Source: Candidatus Methylopumilus turicensis
GTDB taxonomy: Bacteria; Pseudomonadota; Gammaproteobacteria; Burkholderiales; Methylophilaceae
DNA length: 64,000 nt
Direction of reading: 5' to 3'
Assembly (NCBI RefSeq): GCF_000953015.1
Contig: NZ_LN794158.1
Coordinates: 1,690,989 to 1,754,988 of the forward strand
Below the pieces are notes generated by a model. That model was not told the origin of the DNA. It saw only the letters and a list, made by a program, of their open reading frames with translations, and ran no database searches. The position numbers were made by a program, and so were the translations under genes. Shown here piece after piece: positions 10,990 to 19,794 of the stretch. The stretch's first letter is position 1. Each line of letters begins with the position of its first letter.

Positions 10990-12375
10990 TTACTCTCCTA
11001 TTAATCGCACTACAGCAGCTTCATCCCAACCCTGCTGCATATCCACTTTCAGTATCACCATACCTTCGTCTGCTAATACCACTGTCTCACGAACACCTTG
11101 CAAAGCAGCTAGCTTGGTTGCCAATGTTTTGGCTTGAGCTGCACTGATTTTTTTAAGATGGTACATCTTACTTTTTACGGCTGGCGGCGCTTTCATGCTC
11201 AAGCCGAATAGCAACCATAATGCCATTAAAACACTACAAAAAACAAATACAGATGCAAAGCCATGATAGTGCGATAAGTATCCGCCAACCGTACCCCCGA
11301 CAAACACCCCCAATGATTGTGTGGTGTTGTAAACGCCAATCGCGGTTCCTTTAGAAGCAGCTGGGGCAATCTTAGTGATGATGGACGGCAAGGATGCCTC
11401 GAGCACATTAAACGCCACAAAATAAGCCCCGAGGGAGAAGACAATGCCCCAGAAATAATCAATTGAAAAAGCAAACGCTAACTGCGCAACAAGCATGGTC
11501 GCGATGGCGGCGACGAACACTTGTTTGAGTTTGGCTTTTTTCTCACCATAAATAATGGCTGGCACCATTAATACAAAGGAGCTCACCAGCACTGGGAGAT
11601 AAATCAGCCAATGATCATTGGCATCCATGCCGCTGGTTTTTTTAATGGCAAACGGCACCACCACAAACATGGCCATCTGCGCCGCATGAAGCGCAAAAAT
11701 GCCGAAATTAAGACGTAATAATTGGACGTCTTTCAGTACTTCTTTTAGCTTGCCTGTTTTAGCTTGTGCGTCTGAATGGAAGCTACTGATGACAGGATCA
11801 GGCACCACAAATTTGACCACCAGAATAGCCGCTGCTGCTAAAACGGCTGTCATTAAAAAGATACCCGGAACGCCTATCCATTGATTTAGCACGGGGCCTA
11901 AAATAAGAGACATGGCAAACGTAATGCCGATCGTTCCACCGATCATCGCCATGGCTTTGGTGCGATGCTCTTCTCGAGTAAGGTCAGCCACCAGCGCAGT
12001 CACTGCGGCAGAGACAGCACCAGCCCCCTGAATGCTGCGACCTAAAATAATCATAGGTAAATCATGCGCGAGAGCGGCCACCAAACTACCAATCACAAAT
12101 AAAACTAAGCCGACATAAATGACGCGCTTGCGACCGAATCGATCTGAAGCCATTCCAAATGGCAATTGGAAAATGGCTTGCGTCAGGCCATAAGCACCCA
12201 GGGCGAGGCCAATCATCAAATGGTTTTGACCACTAGGGAGCGTTTCGGCATAAATCGCAAAAATCGGCAAAATAAGGAACATGCCGAGCATACGCAAACC
12301 ATAAATGGACGCCAAACTTGCACTTCCACGCAACTCAGTGGAATTCATTTTGTCTAGGGATGGTGTGGATGACAT
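10990..12375 (-). CDS. MFS transporter with C-terminal ferredoxin-like domain (YajR type)
   Basis: Twelve-segment major facilitator superfamily transporter of 461 residues. The motif-A loop after segment 2 reads GMASDRFGRKRVIY, which marks the drug/H+ antiporter branch. Beyond the twelfth segment there is a soluble tail of about 60 residues (KMYHLKKISAAQAKTLATKL to VVRLIGE) whose alternating strand-helix pattern resembles the YAM domain of Escherichia coli YajR. The substrate is unknown. It lies between ssb and the divergent uvrA, an order seen in related bacteria. Transporter class is secure; the YajR link is based on length and the tail. Confidence 0.88.
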   Translation of the reverse strand: MSSTPSLDKMNSTELRGSASLASIYGLRMLGMFLILPIFAIYAETLPSGQNHLMIGLALGAYGLTQAIFQLPFGMASDRFGRKRVIYVGLVLFVIGSLVAALAHDLPMIILGRSIQGAGAVSAAVTALVADLTREEHRTKAMAMIGGTIGITFAMSLILGPVLNQWIGVPGIFLMTAVLAAAAILVVKFVVPDPVISSFHSDAQAKTGKLKEVLKDVQLLRLNFGIFALHAAQMAMFVVVPFAIKKTSGMDANDHWLIYLPVLVSSFVLMVPAIIYGEKKAKLKQVFVAAIATMLVAQLAFAFSIDYFWGIVFSLGAYFVAFNVLEASLPSIITKIAPAASKGTAIGVYNTTQSLGVFVGGTVGGYLSHYHGFASVFVFCSVLMALWLLFGLSMKAPPAVKSKMYHLKKISAAQAKTLATKLAALQGVRETVVLADEGMVILKVDMQQGWDEAAVVRLIGE

Positions 12376-12538
12376 GAAATTATTTAACTTTATCTTTTAA
12401 TTTGCGTATATTAACAGGTTGCCCGCTTTATTTGATGCGGCACTTAAAAAGACTTGTTTTAGAGTTCGTCGTTTTTCTGCATTCACTTCAAACAACTTTT
12501 TGTTTTAATAAATTATTTTTTAGGCCAACCATAAATTG

Positions 12539-15355
12539 ATGGATTTCATACGTATTCGCGGTGCTCGCACGCACAATCTAAAAAACGTTTCGCTGGATTT
12601 ACCGCGTAACAAAATGATTGTCATTACCGGACTTTCTGGCTCAGGCAAATCATCACTCGCTTTTGATACCCTTTACGCTGAAGGCCAACGCCGCTATGTT
12701 GAATCTCTCTCTGCTTATGCTCGCCAATTCTTGGCGCGGATGGATAAGCCCGATGTCGATTTAATCGAAGGGTTATCACCAGCCATTTCTATCGAACAAA
12801 AATCGACATCGCATAACCCACGATCAACAGTGGGGACCGTGACTGAAATTCATGATTATTTGCGTTTGCTTTACGCGCGCGCTGGCGACCCTGAGTGTCC
12901 TGAACATCATATTAAACTTGAGGCACAAACTGTCTCGCAAATGGTGGATAGTGTTTTAAGCCTACCTGAAGAAACCAAGTTAATGATTTTGGCGCCAGTA
13001 GTGCGTGAACGCAAAGGCGAACAACTCGACTTATTTGATGAATTAAAAGCACAAGGTTTTGTGCGGGTGCGTGTAGATGGTGAAATTTATGAGCTTGATG
13101 CACCACCAACCCTGACTAAAACAACTAAACACTCGATTGATGTCGTGATTGACCGACTAAAAGTGCGTACCGACATGAAACAGCGCATTGCTGAGTCGTT
13201 TGAAACCGCGCTGCGTTTGGCCGAAGGCAAAGCGATCGCGATGGAAATGGATACTGGGAAAGAACATTTATTCTCAGCCAAGTTCTCTTGTCCTTCTTGT
13301 GATTATTCCTTGGCCGAACTCGAGCCGCGTTTATTCTCATTCAACAATCCAATGGGTGCATGTCCAAAATGTGATGGCCTAGGTCAAATGAGCTTTTTTG
13401 ATCCCAAACGCGTCGTGGCATTTCCACATTTGTCACTTGCCGCTGGCGCTATTAAAGGCTGGGATAAGCGTAACCAATTTTACTTTCAGCTGCTTAGTAG
13501 CCTTGCAGCGCATTACAAATTCGATTTAGAAACGGCTTTTGAAGAGCTGCCCGAAGAAGTTCAACACATATTGTTGCAGGGCAGCGGTAAGGAGGAGATA
13601 GCCTTTAAATACATGAATGAGCGCGGTTCATTTTTTGAAAAGCGTCACAGCTTTGAAGGCATTTTAAATAATCTACAACGCCGTTACCACGAAACTGACT
13701 CAACGACTGTGCGAGAAGAGTTAGCGAAATATCTCAACTCACAAACTTGCCCTAGCTGCGCTGGCACGCGTTTACGCACCGAAGCGCGTCATGTAAAAGT
13801 AGGCAATAAAAATATCCATGAAGTATGCGAAGTGCCACTAAAGCAAGCACTAACATTCTTTGAAACCATTGAGCTGCATGGACAAAAGCTCGCCATTGCC
13901 GATAAAATTGTGAAAGAGATTAGCAACCGTTTGAAGTTTTTAACCAACGTTGGCTTGGAGTATTTATCACTTTCTCGCTCCGCTGAAACGCTATCAGGAG
14001 GGGAGGCGCAACGTATTCGTTTGGCCTCACAAATTGGTTCTGGCTTAACGGGCGTGATGTATGTGCTGGATGAACCTTCTATTGGTTTACATCAACGTGA
14101 TAACGATAGACTATTAGAAACCTTGATGCGTTTGCGCGACATCGGCAATAGTGTGATTGTTGTTGAACATGATCAAGATGCGATTATGGCGGCCGACTAT
14201 GTGGTCGATATTGGCCCAGGTGCTGGTGAACATGGTGGCCAAATTATTGCTGAAGGAACGCCTGCAGAAATTCAAGCGAATCCAAACTCAGTGACAGGCC
14301 AATACCTCAGCGGCAAAAAACAGATTACGTACAACCATCAACGCCATACGCCTGACCCAGCGCGTTGGCTATCACTCTCTCACGCAACTGGTAACAACCT
14401 AAAAGACGTATCACTTAAGTTGCCAGTGGGCTTGCTCACATGTGTCACGGGTGTTTCAGGTTCAGGTAAATCAACCCTCATTAACGACACGCTTTACCGC
14501 GTGGTTGCGCAACATTTATACGGCAGCTCAGCAGAACCAGCACCTTTCGATGGCATCGAAGGCTTGGAGTTTTTCGACAAAGTCGTGGACGTAGATCAAA
14601 GTCCAATTGGAAGAACACCGCGCTCAAACCCTGCCACCTACACGGGGCTATTTACACCGATTCGAGATTTGTTTGCGGGCGTTCCTGAAAGTCGCGTTCG
14701 CGGTTATGGGCCAGGTCGCTACTCATTTAATGTCAAAGGTGGACGTTGTGAGGCTTGCCAAGGCGATGGCGTATTAAGGGTAGAAATGCATTTCTTGCCA
14801 GATGTGTATGTCCCCTGTGATGTCTGTAAAGGTCAACGCTACAACCGTGAAACCTTGGAAATTAACTACAAGGGTAAAAACATTCGTGAAGTATTGGAAA
14901 TGACGGTTGAGCAAGCACATGAGTTTTTTAATGCGGTTCCTGTGGTGCAACGCAAGCTCAAAACTTTGCTCGATGTTGGTTTAGGTTATATTACCCTTGG
15001 CCAATCCGCGACAACCCTATCCGGCGGTGAAGCGCAACGGGTAAAACTCGCGCTTGAGCTTTCAAAACGGGATACTGGCCGCACACTCTACATTTTGGAT
15101 GAACCAACCACTGGCCTTCACTTTGCGGATATTCAACTCCTGTTAGATGTCATTCATCGTCTTCGTGATGCAGGCAATACCATGGTAATTATTGAGCACA
15201 ATTTGGATGTGATTAAAACGGCGGACTGGCTCATTGACATGGGTCCAGAGGGAGGTGATGGTGGCGGCACTGTGCTCGTTGAAGGCCCGCCTGAAAAGGT
15301 CGCGCAGTGTGCCGAAAGCTATACCGGTAAATACCTTAAAACGATGCTGAAATAA
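12539..15355 (+). CDS. uvrA: Excinuclease ABC subunit A
   Basis: Damage-recognition ATPase of nucleotide excision repair that loads UvrB onto lesions. The 938-residue protein has two ABC modules: Walker [10 protein letters not shown] (near 32) and GVSGSGKST (near 640), and two LSGGEAQR signatures (near 490 and 830). Zinc modules are visible as CPSCDYS...CPKCDG and CEACQGDG...CDVCKG. The start ATG at 12539 directly follows an in-frame TTG; the family N-terminus is [14 protein letters not shown]. No clear LexA box is visible upstream. The gene ends 1 bp before the convergent mtgA stop. Confidence 0.97.
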   Translation: MDFIRIRGARTHNLKNVSLDLPRNKMIVITGLSGSGKSSLAFDTLYAEGQRRYVESLSAYARQFLARMDKPDVDLIEGLSPAISIEQKSTSHNPRSTVGTVTEIHDYLRLLYARAGDPECPEHHIKLEAQTVSQMVDSVLSLPEETKLMILAPVVRERKGEQLDLFDELKAQGFVRVRVDGEIYELDAPPTLTKTTKHSIDVVIDRLKVRTDMKQRIAESFETALRLAEGKAIAMEMDTGKEHLFSAKFSCPSCDYSLAELEPRLFSFNNPMGACPKCDGLGQMSFFDPKRVVAFPHLSLAAGAIKGWDKRNQFYFQLLSSLAAHYKFDLETAFEELPEEVQHILLQGSGKEEIAFKYMNERGSFFEKRHSFEGILNNLQRRYHETDSTTVREELAKYLNSQTCPSCAGTRLRTEARHVKVGNKNIHEVCEVPLKQALTFFETIELHGQKLAIADKIVKEISNRLKFLTNVGLEYLSLSRSAETLSGGEAQRIRLASQIGSGLTGVMYVLDEPSIGLHQRDNDRLLETLMRLRDIGNSVIVVEHDQDAIMAADYVVDIGPGAGEHGGQIIAEGTPAEIQANPNSVTGQYLSGKKQITYNHQRHTPDPARWLSLSHATGNNLKDVSLKLPVGLLTCVTGVSGSGKSTLINDTLYRVVAQHLYGSSAEPAPFDGIEGLEFFDKVVDVDQSPIGRTPRSNPATYTGLFTPIRDLFAGVPESRVRGYGPGRYSFNVKGGRCEACQGDGVLRVEMHFLPDVYVPCDVCKGQRYNRETLEINYKGKNIREVLEMTVEQAHEFFNAVPVVQRKLKTLLDVGLGYITLGQSATTLSGGEAQRVKLALELSKRDTGRTLYILDEPTTGLHFADIQLLLDVIHRLRDAGNTMVIIEHNLDVIKTADWLIDMGPEGGDGGGTVLVEGPPEKVAQCAESYTGKYLKTMLK

Positions 15356-15356
15356 C

Positions 15357-16049
15357 TTAAGGAATTTCGGCGCTATTCATACGCGCCTCAATAATCCGCG
15401 TTTTACGGATCAACCCTTTGGCTTGACGATGCTTATCGTAATACCTGGGGTTTGGCACCATCGCTGCTAGCTTTGCAGCTTGGTTAGCACTCAAGTTTTT
15501 GGCGCTGGTATGGTAATAATATTTAGCGGCCGCTTCTGCGCCAAATATGCCGTTACCCCATTCGATGACGTTTAAGTAAATCTCAAAGATACGACGCTTA
15601 CTCATGGTCGCTTCTAGCATGACGGTGATCATGGCTTCTTCCGCTTTGCGCCAAGGCGTGCGCTTAGTTGATAAAAACAAATTCTTGGCGAGCTGCTGGC
15701 TGATGGTTGAACCGCCAGCGACCACTTTGCCTTTTTTAATATTCTTTTCATAAGCTTTTTGGATGCCATCCCAATCAAAGCCTTCGTGATCTACAAATTT
15801 AGCATCTTCTGCCGCAATCAGTGCACGTTTTAAGTTGGGGGAAATTTTTTTATAATCGACCCAGCGATGTTTAAGGACAGCATCTGGGTTGCTTTCTTGC
15901 AGGACCTCTAAGCGATCCTCCATAAAAGCGCTGGTTGATGGATTGTGATTTATCCACCAGCAAATATGGAGAAAAATCCAAAGCTGGTACATCACAATAA
16001 TGATGCCCAGCCATTTCAACACGCGCCAAAAAGTAGGTGAGACACGCAT
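15357..16049 (-). CDS. mtgA: Monofunctional biosynthetic peptidoglycan transglycosylase
   Basis: Glycosyltransferase family 51 enzyme that polymerises lipid II without a transpeptidase domain. The 230-residue protein has one N-terminal membrane segment (about 10-32) and the GT51 motifs AAEDAKFVDHEGFDW (catalytic Glu), GGSTISQQLAKNLFLS and EIYLNVIEWGNGIFGAEAAA. It starts 3 bp after the aroE stop and is probably cotranscribed with aroE and the rhodanese gene. Confidence 0.95.
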   Translation of the reverse strand: MRVSPTFWRVLKWLGIIIVMYQLWIFLHICWWINHNPSTSAFMEDRLEVLQESNPDAVLKHRWVDYKKISPNLKRALIAAEDAKFVDHEGFDWDGIQKAYEKNIKKGKVVAGGSTISQQLAKNLFLSTKRTPWRKAEEAMITVMLEATMSKRRIFEIYLNVIEWGNGIFGAEAAAKYYYHTSAKNLSANQAAKLAAMVPNPRYYDKHRQAKGLIRKTRIIEARMNSAEIP

Positions 16050-16052
16050 CCG

Positions 16053-16886
16053 CTAAGCTTTAGCCTGTTGTTTGAACATTTCAATGACCGGCGCCGTTGG
16101 TGGGCGCACACCACGCCATAGAGAAAACGCCTCAGCGGCCTGCTCTATTAGCATACCAAGTCCACCAAACACAGTTGCACCATGGTCAAGTGCAAATGCC
16201 ATAAATGGTGTGATACGACCATACATCATGTCGTAAGCTAAGGCATTGGGCGCAAAAATTCCTGTTGGAAGCGGTAAGTGGCTGTCAGTTAATCCAGCAG
16301 AAGTCGCATTGATGACAATATCAAATTGCTGACCATGCAGATCATCAAACGCATAGGCATTGATAGAAACAAACAACATCTCGTCGCGCGCTTCTACACG
16401 CTTGACCATGTTAAGCGCCTTGTCCAAAGTACGATTAGTGATAATCAGTAGCGCAGGGTGTTCAGCCAAAATAGGATGCAACACACCTTCTGAGGCTCCG
16501 CCAGCGCCAATGAGCAACACGCGCTTCCCCGCAAATGCAACCCCAATGTTTTGGGTAATATCGCGAACCAAGCCTACACCGTCTGTGTTGTCACCAATGA
16601 TGCCTTCTGCATCAAATATTAACGTATTCACTGCGCCCGCATCTTGCGCACGCTCTGTAAGTCGGTTGGCTATCGCAAATGCCTCGAGCTTAAAAGGGAC
16701 CGTGACATTCGCACCTTTAAAACCATGACTAATTAAATCATGAACTGTTTCGTTAAATGCATCCAAAGGGGCAAGCACACGCTCATATTGAATGTCTTGA
16801 TGCGTTAATTGCGCGAATGCATGGTGAATCACAGGCGACTTGCTATGTTCGATCGGATTGCCAATGACGGCGTAAAAATCGGTCAT
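16053..16886 (-). CDS. aroE: Shikimate dehydrogenase (NADP+)
   Basis: Reduces 3-dehydroshikimate to shikimate in aromatic amino acid synthesis. The 277-residue protein has the substrate motif [15 protein letters not shown] at the N-terminus, the catalytic Lys in [11 protein letters not shown] (near 67), the conserved [12 protein letters not shown], and the NADP-binding glycine loop [12 protein letters not shown] (near 125-136). It lies between a rhodanese gene and mtgA on the minus strand with short gaps. Confidence 0.96.
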   Translation of the reverse strand: MTDFYAVIGNPIEHSKSPVIHHAFAQLTHQDIQYERVLAPLDAFNETVHDLISHGFKGANVTVPFKLEAFAIANRLTERAQDAGAVNTLIFDAEGIIGDNTDGVGLVRDITQNIGVAFAGKRVLLIGAGGASEGVLHPILAEHPALLIITNRTLDKALNMVKRVEARDEMLFVSINAYAFDDLHGQQFDIVINATSAGLTDSHLPLPTGIFAPNALAYDMMYGRITPFMAFALDHGATVFGGLGMLIEQAAEAFSLWRGVRPPTAPVIEMFKQQAKA

Positions 16887-16901
16887 ATCATTAAATACCG
16901 A

Positions 16902-17357
16902 CTAAGCGTTTGTCCAAGGCAAATCCGCCGCTTTCCAGCCATTGAGTTTACAACGCTGTTTAGTATCTGGCGTTGCTTCGCCTTCAAAGCCCTCTAGCAT
17001 GTTGTAGACTTCTGAAAAGCCGAGTTGAGCCGCTAACACAGCGGCATTATGTGAACGGCCACCCGTGCGGCACATAAAAATGGTGAGCGCTTCAGGATCA
17101 AGCTGGGTTTTGATTTGAGCGGAAAAATCTGGGTTGGCCACCATGCCAGGATAGAACGCCCATTCAATATGGGTTGCCTGAGGAACACGTCCAACCAACT
17201 CCAACTCAGCGCGTGTTCTCACATCAACCAATTTTGCATTTTGCGTCAACTGCAAAATCTTAAATGCCTCACTCGGTGTTAACGCACCAGCATAAGGAAG
17301 ATTTAAGTCTGCGGCACGTTGTTTTGCTTTTTCTAAAATAGGTGAAATGGTTTCCAT
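16902..17357 (-). CDS. Rhodanese-like sulfurtransferase
   Basis: Single-domain rhodanese of 151 residues. The active-site loop reads CRTGGRS with the persulfide-forming Cys near residue 96, and the domain start has LVDVRTRAELELVGRVPQA. No signal peptide is visible, so it should be cytoplasmic. The physiological acceptor of the sulfur is unknown. It is the first gene of a probable rhodanese-aroE-mtgA unit, divergent from glnA; the shared 248-bp region holds the glnA control sites. Confidence 0.88.
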   Translation of the reverse strand: METISPILEKAKQRAADLNLPYAGALTPSEAFKILQLTQNAKLVDVRTRAELELVGRVPQATHIEWAFYPGMVANPDFSAQIKTQLDPEALTIFMCRTGGRSHNAAVLAAQLGFSEVYNMLEGFEGEATPDTKQRCKLNGWKAADLPWTNA

Positions 17358-17425
17358 TTTAATTCCTCTGTCATCTTTACAATTATGCTGAAAGTATAGC
17401 GGTATTTAGGGACAATCGCACGGGC

Positions 17426-17470
17426 GCACTAATTTGGTGCAAATTTACATGTAACGCACAAAACTAGGGC
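17426..17470 (+). promoter_or_regulatory. Two NtrC-type binding sites upstream of glnA
   Basis: Site 1 at 17426-17440 reads GCAC-N7-GTGC and is nearly identical to the classical enteric glnA enhancer site. Site 2 at 17456-17470 (gcacaaaactagggc) has one mismatch in the second half. Centres are 30 bp apart, about three helical turns, and lie at about -128 and -98 from the predicted start of transcription, as in enteric glnAp2. Assignment is by pattern and by the presence of ntrC in the same block. Confidence 0.8.
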
Positions 17471-17533
17471 GTGCGTTTTTGGTTCTCTTTTCTAACTATA
17501 TGTGTGAAAATAATGAGATATACGAATTTCATA

Positions 17534-17551
17534 TTGGCATATTTTTTGCTC
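17534..17551 (+). promoter_or_regulatory. Sigma-54 (-24/-12) promoter of glnA
   Basis: The sequence ttggcatattttttgct fits the RpoN consensus TGGCAC-N5-TTGCA, with GG at 17536-17537 and GC at 17548-17549, exactly 10 bp between them. Transcription would start near 17561, about 45 nt before the glnA ATG. Together with the upstream NtrC-type sites it forms a complete nitrogen-regulated promoter. Confidence 0.85.
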
Positions 17552-17605
17552 GTAAAATATGTCTGATTTTTTGTTTAATTATTAAGTGTACTTTAGGAGA
17601 ACTCA

Positions 17606-19015
17606 ATGGCTATCGCCGACGTAATGAAAATGGTGAAGGATAACGACATCAAGTTTGTTGATTTCCGTTTCACCGACACACGTGGTAAAGAACAACACGT
17701 TACTGTGCCTGTTTCAGCATTTAACGAAGAAAAATTCACTGAAGGCCACGCATTTGATGGCTCTTCAATCTCTGGTTGGAAAGGTATTCAAGCATCTGAT
17801 ATGCAGTTGATGCCTGATCCAGATACAGCGAACATCGATCCATTCATGGACGAGCCAACATTGATTTTAACTTGTGACGTGGTTGACCCTACAGATGGTA
17901 AAGGTTACGACCGTTGCCCACGTAGCTTGGCAAAACGTGCTGAAGCATACTTAAAATCAAGCGGTATCGGCGATACAGCATACTTTGGTCCAGAACCAGA
18001 ATTCTTCATTTTTGATTCAATCCAATGGGATGTCAGCATGAGCGGTAGCTCAGTGCGTATCAATTCTGAAGAGGGTGCTTGGGCGTCAGGCGAAAAATTT
18101 GAAGGTGGTAACACTGGTCACCGCCCTGGCGTTAAAGGTGGCTATTTCCCAGTGCCTCCAGTCGATTCATTGCAAGACGTACGTTCTGCAATGTGTATCG
18201 CACTTGAAGAGATGGGCGTGCCTGTTGAAGTGCATCACCACGAAGTGGCTACTGCTGGTCAATGTGAAATCGGTACTAAATTCAGCACATTGACAGAGCG
18301 CGCTGACTGGACACAAATTACTAAATACGTAGTGTTGAATACTGCACACGCATACGGTAAAACTGCAACATTTATGCCTAAGCCTTTCGCTGGCGATAAC
18401 GGTTCAGGTATGCACGTTCACCAATCAATCTGGAAAGATGGCAAAAACTTGTTCGCTGGTAACGGCTACGCAGGTTTGAGCGATTTCGCGCTTTACTACA
18501 TCGGCGGCATTATCAAGCACGCTAAAGCATTGAACGCGATTACTAACCCAGGTACTAACTCATACAAACGTTTGGTTCCACACTTTGAAGCGCCAGTTAA
18601 ATTAGCTTACTCAGCTAAAAACCGCTCTGCTTCAATCCGTATCCCATTCGTTCACTCTGATAAAGCACGTCGTGTTGAGGCTCGTTTCCCAGATCCAATC
18701 GCTAACCCATACTTGGCATTTAGTGCATTGATGATGGCTGGTCTTGATGGCGTTCAAAACAAGATTCACCCAGGTGAGCCAGCAACTAAAGACTTGTACC
18801 ATCTTCCACCAGAAGAAGATGCTTTGATCCCAACAGTGTGTGCTTCATTAGAAGAAGCATTGGCTAACTTGGACAAAGACCGCGAGTTCTTAACGCGTGG
18901 CGGTGTGTTCTCTGATGACTGGATCGATGCTTACATTGCATTGAAAATGGAAGAAGTGAACAAGTTACGTATGACACCACACCCAGCTGAGTTTGGTTTG
19001 TACTATAGCTGCTAA
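17606..19015 (+). CDS. glnA: Glutamine synthetase type I
   Basis: Makes glutamine from glutamate, ammonia and ATP, and is the entry point of GS-GOGAT nitrogen assimilation. The 469-residue protein has the GSI motifs [34 protein letters not shown] and the C-terminal [15 protein letters not shown]. The Tyr in [11 protein letters not shown] (near residue 398) is the expected adenylylation site, so covalent control by an adenylyltransferase is likely. GGAG lies about 8 bp before the ATG. Expression is probably driven by the sigma-54/NtrC promoter upstream. Confidence 0.98.
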   Translation: MAIADVMKMVKDNDIKFVDFRFTDTRGKEQHVTVPVSAFNEEKFTEGHAFDGSSISGWKGIQASDMQLMPDPDTANIDPFMDEPTLILTCDVVDPTDGKGYDRCPRSLAKRAEAYLKSSGIGDTAYFGPEPEFFIFDSIQWDVSMSGSSVRINSEEGAWASGEKFEGGNTGHRPGVKGGYFPVPPVDSLQDVRSAMCIALEEMGVPVEVHHHEVATAGQCEIGTKFSTLTERADWTQITKYVVLNTAHAYGKTATFMPKPFAGDNGSGMHVHQSIWKDGKNLFAGNGYAGLSDFALYYIGGIIKHAKALNAITNPGTNSYKRLVPHFEAPVKLAYSAKNRSASIRIPFVHSDKARRVEARFPDPIANPYLAFSALMMAGLDGVQNKIHPGEPATKDLYHLPPEEDALIPTVCASLEEALANLDKDREFLTRGGVFSDDWIDAYIALKMEEVNKLRMTPHPAEFGLYYSC

Positions 19016-19035
19016 TTAGCTTTAAATTAGCAAGT

Positions 19036-19065
19036 CAAAAAGGCGGGGTCACCCGCCTTTTTTTT
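19036..19065 (+). terminator. Intrinsic terminator of glnA
   Basis: The stem aaggcggg/cccgcctt with a 4-nt loop is followed by an uninterrupted run of T residues, 25 bp after the glnA stop. This is a canonical Rho-independent terminator. Confidence 0.93.
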
Positions 19066-19278
19066 CGCACTTTACTTGGGAGTTTACTGGCTTCCGGCCT
19101 TAGAACAATCAGCTTTAGCTGATATGTTCAACGGACATAACCTAAACGCTCAGTAAATTGGCCCCTAGTGGGTTAAGCCGCAAAATATGTCACTTTAGAT
19201 GCGGATTGGCCAAACTTCATTGATTAGCCCCCGCTTAAAACGTACACTTTTCCTTAAAATATTCTCCACAAAGTCTTT
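19066..19278. other. Non-coding interval between glnA and the DUF4124 gene
   Basis: No convincing reading frame is present. A 6-bp hairpin (atcagc-ttta-gctgat, 19108-19123) is nested inside a longer-range complement (tttactg at 19083-19089 with cagtaaa at 19151-19157). These could form an RNA structure, but there is no terminator at its end, so a small RNA gene is only a possibility. The downstream end holds the promoter-like hexamers listed separately. Confidence 0.35.
19220..19248 (+). promoter_or_regulatory. Sigma-70-type promoter candidate for the DUF4124 gene
   Basis: TTGATT at 19220-19225 and TACACT at 19243-19248 are separated by 17 bp, each matching four of six consensus bases. The start of transcription would lie near 19255, about 24 nt upstream of the ATG at 19279. 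Support is by position and spacing only. Confidence 0.4.
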
Positions 19279-19590
19279 ATGAAAACAAATGTGATTGTTG
19301 CATTATGTCAATCTGCGCTGATGTATACAGGCCATGCATTTGCAGATATCTATAAATGCACGGGCGATGGAGGCGTATCTACTTTTGTCGACGGCAATAC
19401 CAAAGTGAATTACAAAAATTGCCAAATCATCATGCGTGAAAATGGCGCGAAAAGCCCATCAAACAAGCAAGCCACCCCAACGCCAAATGACTTCCCAAAA
19501 ATTGACAAGCAAACGCAAATTCAGCGTGATGATAAACGCAAAGAAATCTTATTGTCCGAGTTGAATGCTGAAAAAAAGCCCTTGAGTTAG
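19279..19590 (+). CDS. DUF4124-domain secreted protein, apparent frameshift near the end
   Basis: Small exported protein of unknown function, 103 residues in the zero frame. A signal peptide (cleavage probably after GHAFA, residue 22) precedes a DUF4124-like segment, DIYKCTGDGGVSTFVD, and a charged tail. The zero frame stops at 19588 just after seven A residues. The -1 frame continues without a stop to 19676 and gives a charged helix (ALELAQNQ... to LLKKEIGALK) that looks like the usual C-terminus of these proteins, for about 132 residues in all. Either the gene is mutated or it uses -1 frameshifting. No strong ribosome binding site precedes the ATG. Confidence 0.72.
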   Translation: MKTNVIVALCQSALMYTGHAFADIYKCTGDGGVSTFVDGNTKVNYKNCQIIMRENGAKSPSNKQATPTPNDFPKIDKQTQIQRDDKRKEILLSELNAEKKPLS

Positions 19591-19676
19591 CTCAAAACCA
19601 ATCCGTGCAAAACGATATAAGCATGCACCAAAAAAATATCGAGTTACTGAAAAAAGAAATTGGCGCACTAAAATAG
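19571..19676 (+). other. Slippery heptamer and -1 frame extension of the DUF4124 gene
   Basis: In the zero frame the A run is read GA-A-AAA-AAG, so the last seven bases form A AAA AAG, the same heptamer used for -1 frameshifting in E. coli dnaX. Three bases later, ttgag-ttag-ctcaa can form a 5-bp hairpin whose loop contains the zero-frame stop. The -1 frame then runs 32 codons to a TAG at 19674. No Shine-Dalgarno-like stimulator is seen upstream, and the hairpin is weak. A single-base deletion is an equally simple explanation. Confidence 0.5.
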
Positions 19677-19679
19677 TGC
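19665..19679 (+). promoter_or_regulatory. NtrC-type binding site upstream of ntrBC
   Basis: The sequence gcactaaaatagtgc is a perfect inverted repeat with the GCAC-N7-GTGC geometry of NtrC sites and closely resembles site 1 upstream of glnA. It is centred about 121 bp upstream of the predicted sigma-54 start for ntrB. It overlaps the last codons of the -1 frame of the DUF4124 gene. Confidence 0.75.
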
Positions 19680-19765
19680 ACCCAAGTGATTCAGGTTAGA
19701 ATGTCGCTTTGCGTCGTTCATTAATCTCGCAAGCAGGTAACTGATTTATTAATGCTTTCGTCTTG

Positions 19766-19783
19766 TTGGCATATAGGTTGCTT
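19766..19783 (+). promoter_or_regulatory. Sigma-54 (-24/-12) promoter of ntrBC
   Basis: ttggcatataggttgct matches the RpoN consensus with GG at 19768-19769 and GC at 19780-19781, 10 bp apart, the same geometry as the glnA promoter. Transcription would start near 19793, only 2 nt before the ATG used for ntrB, so that transcript would be leaderless or ntrB would start later. Confidence 0.78.
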
Positions 19784-19794
19784 ATTACAAAACA

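Noticed and set aside
12418..12452. Possible fourth REP-like element upstream of uvrA
   Set aside because: The stem is degraded (gcccgc against gatgcggc) and the resemblance is too weak to call without an alignment of many copies.
12376..12538. LexA box search in the uvrA upstream region
   Set aside because: No CTGT-N8-ACAG-like palindrome is present, so SOS control of uvrA is not supported from this sequence.
17456..17475. Longer inverted repeat cgcac...gtgcg upstream of glnA as an NtrC site
   Set aside because: The outer halves are 11 bp apart rather than 7. The same left half with 7-bp spacing and one mismatch gives a better site, which is what I listed.
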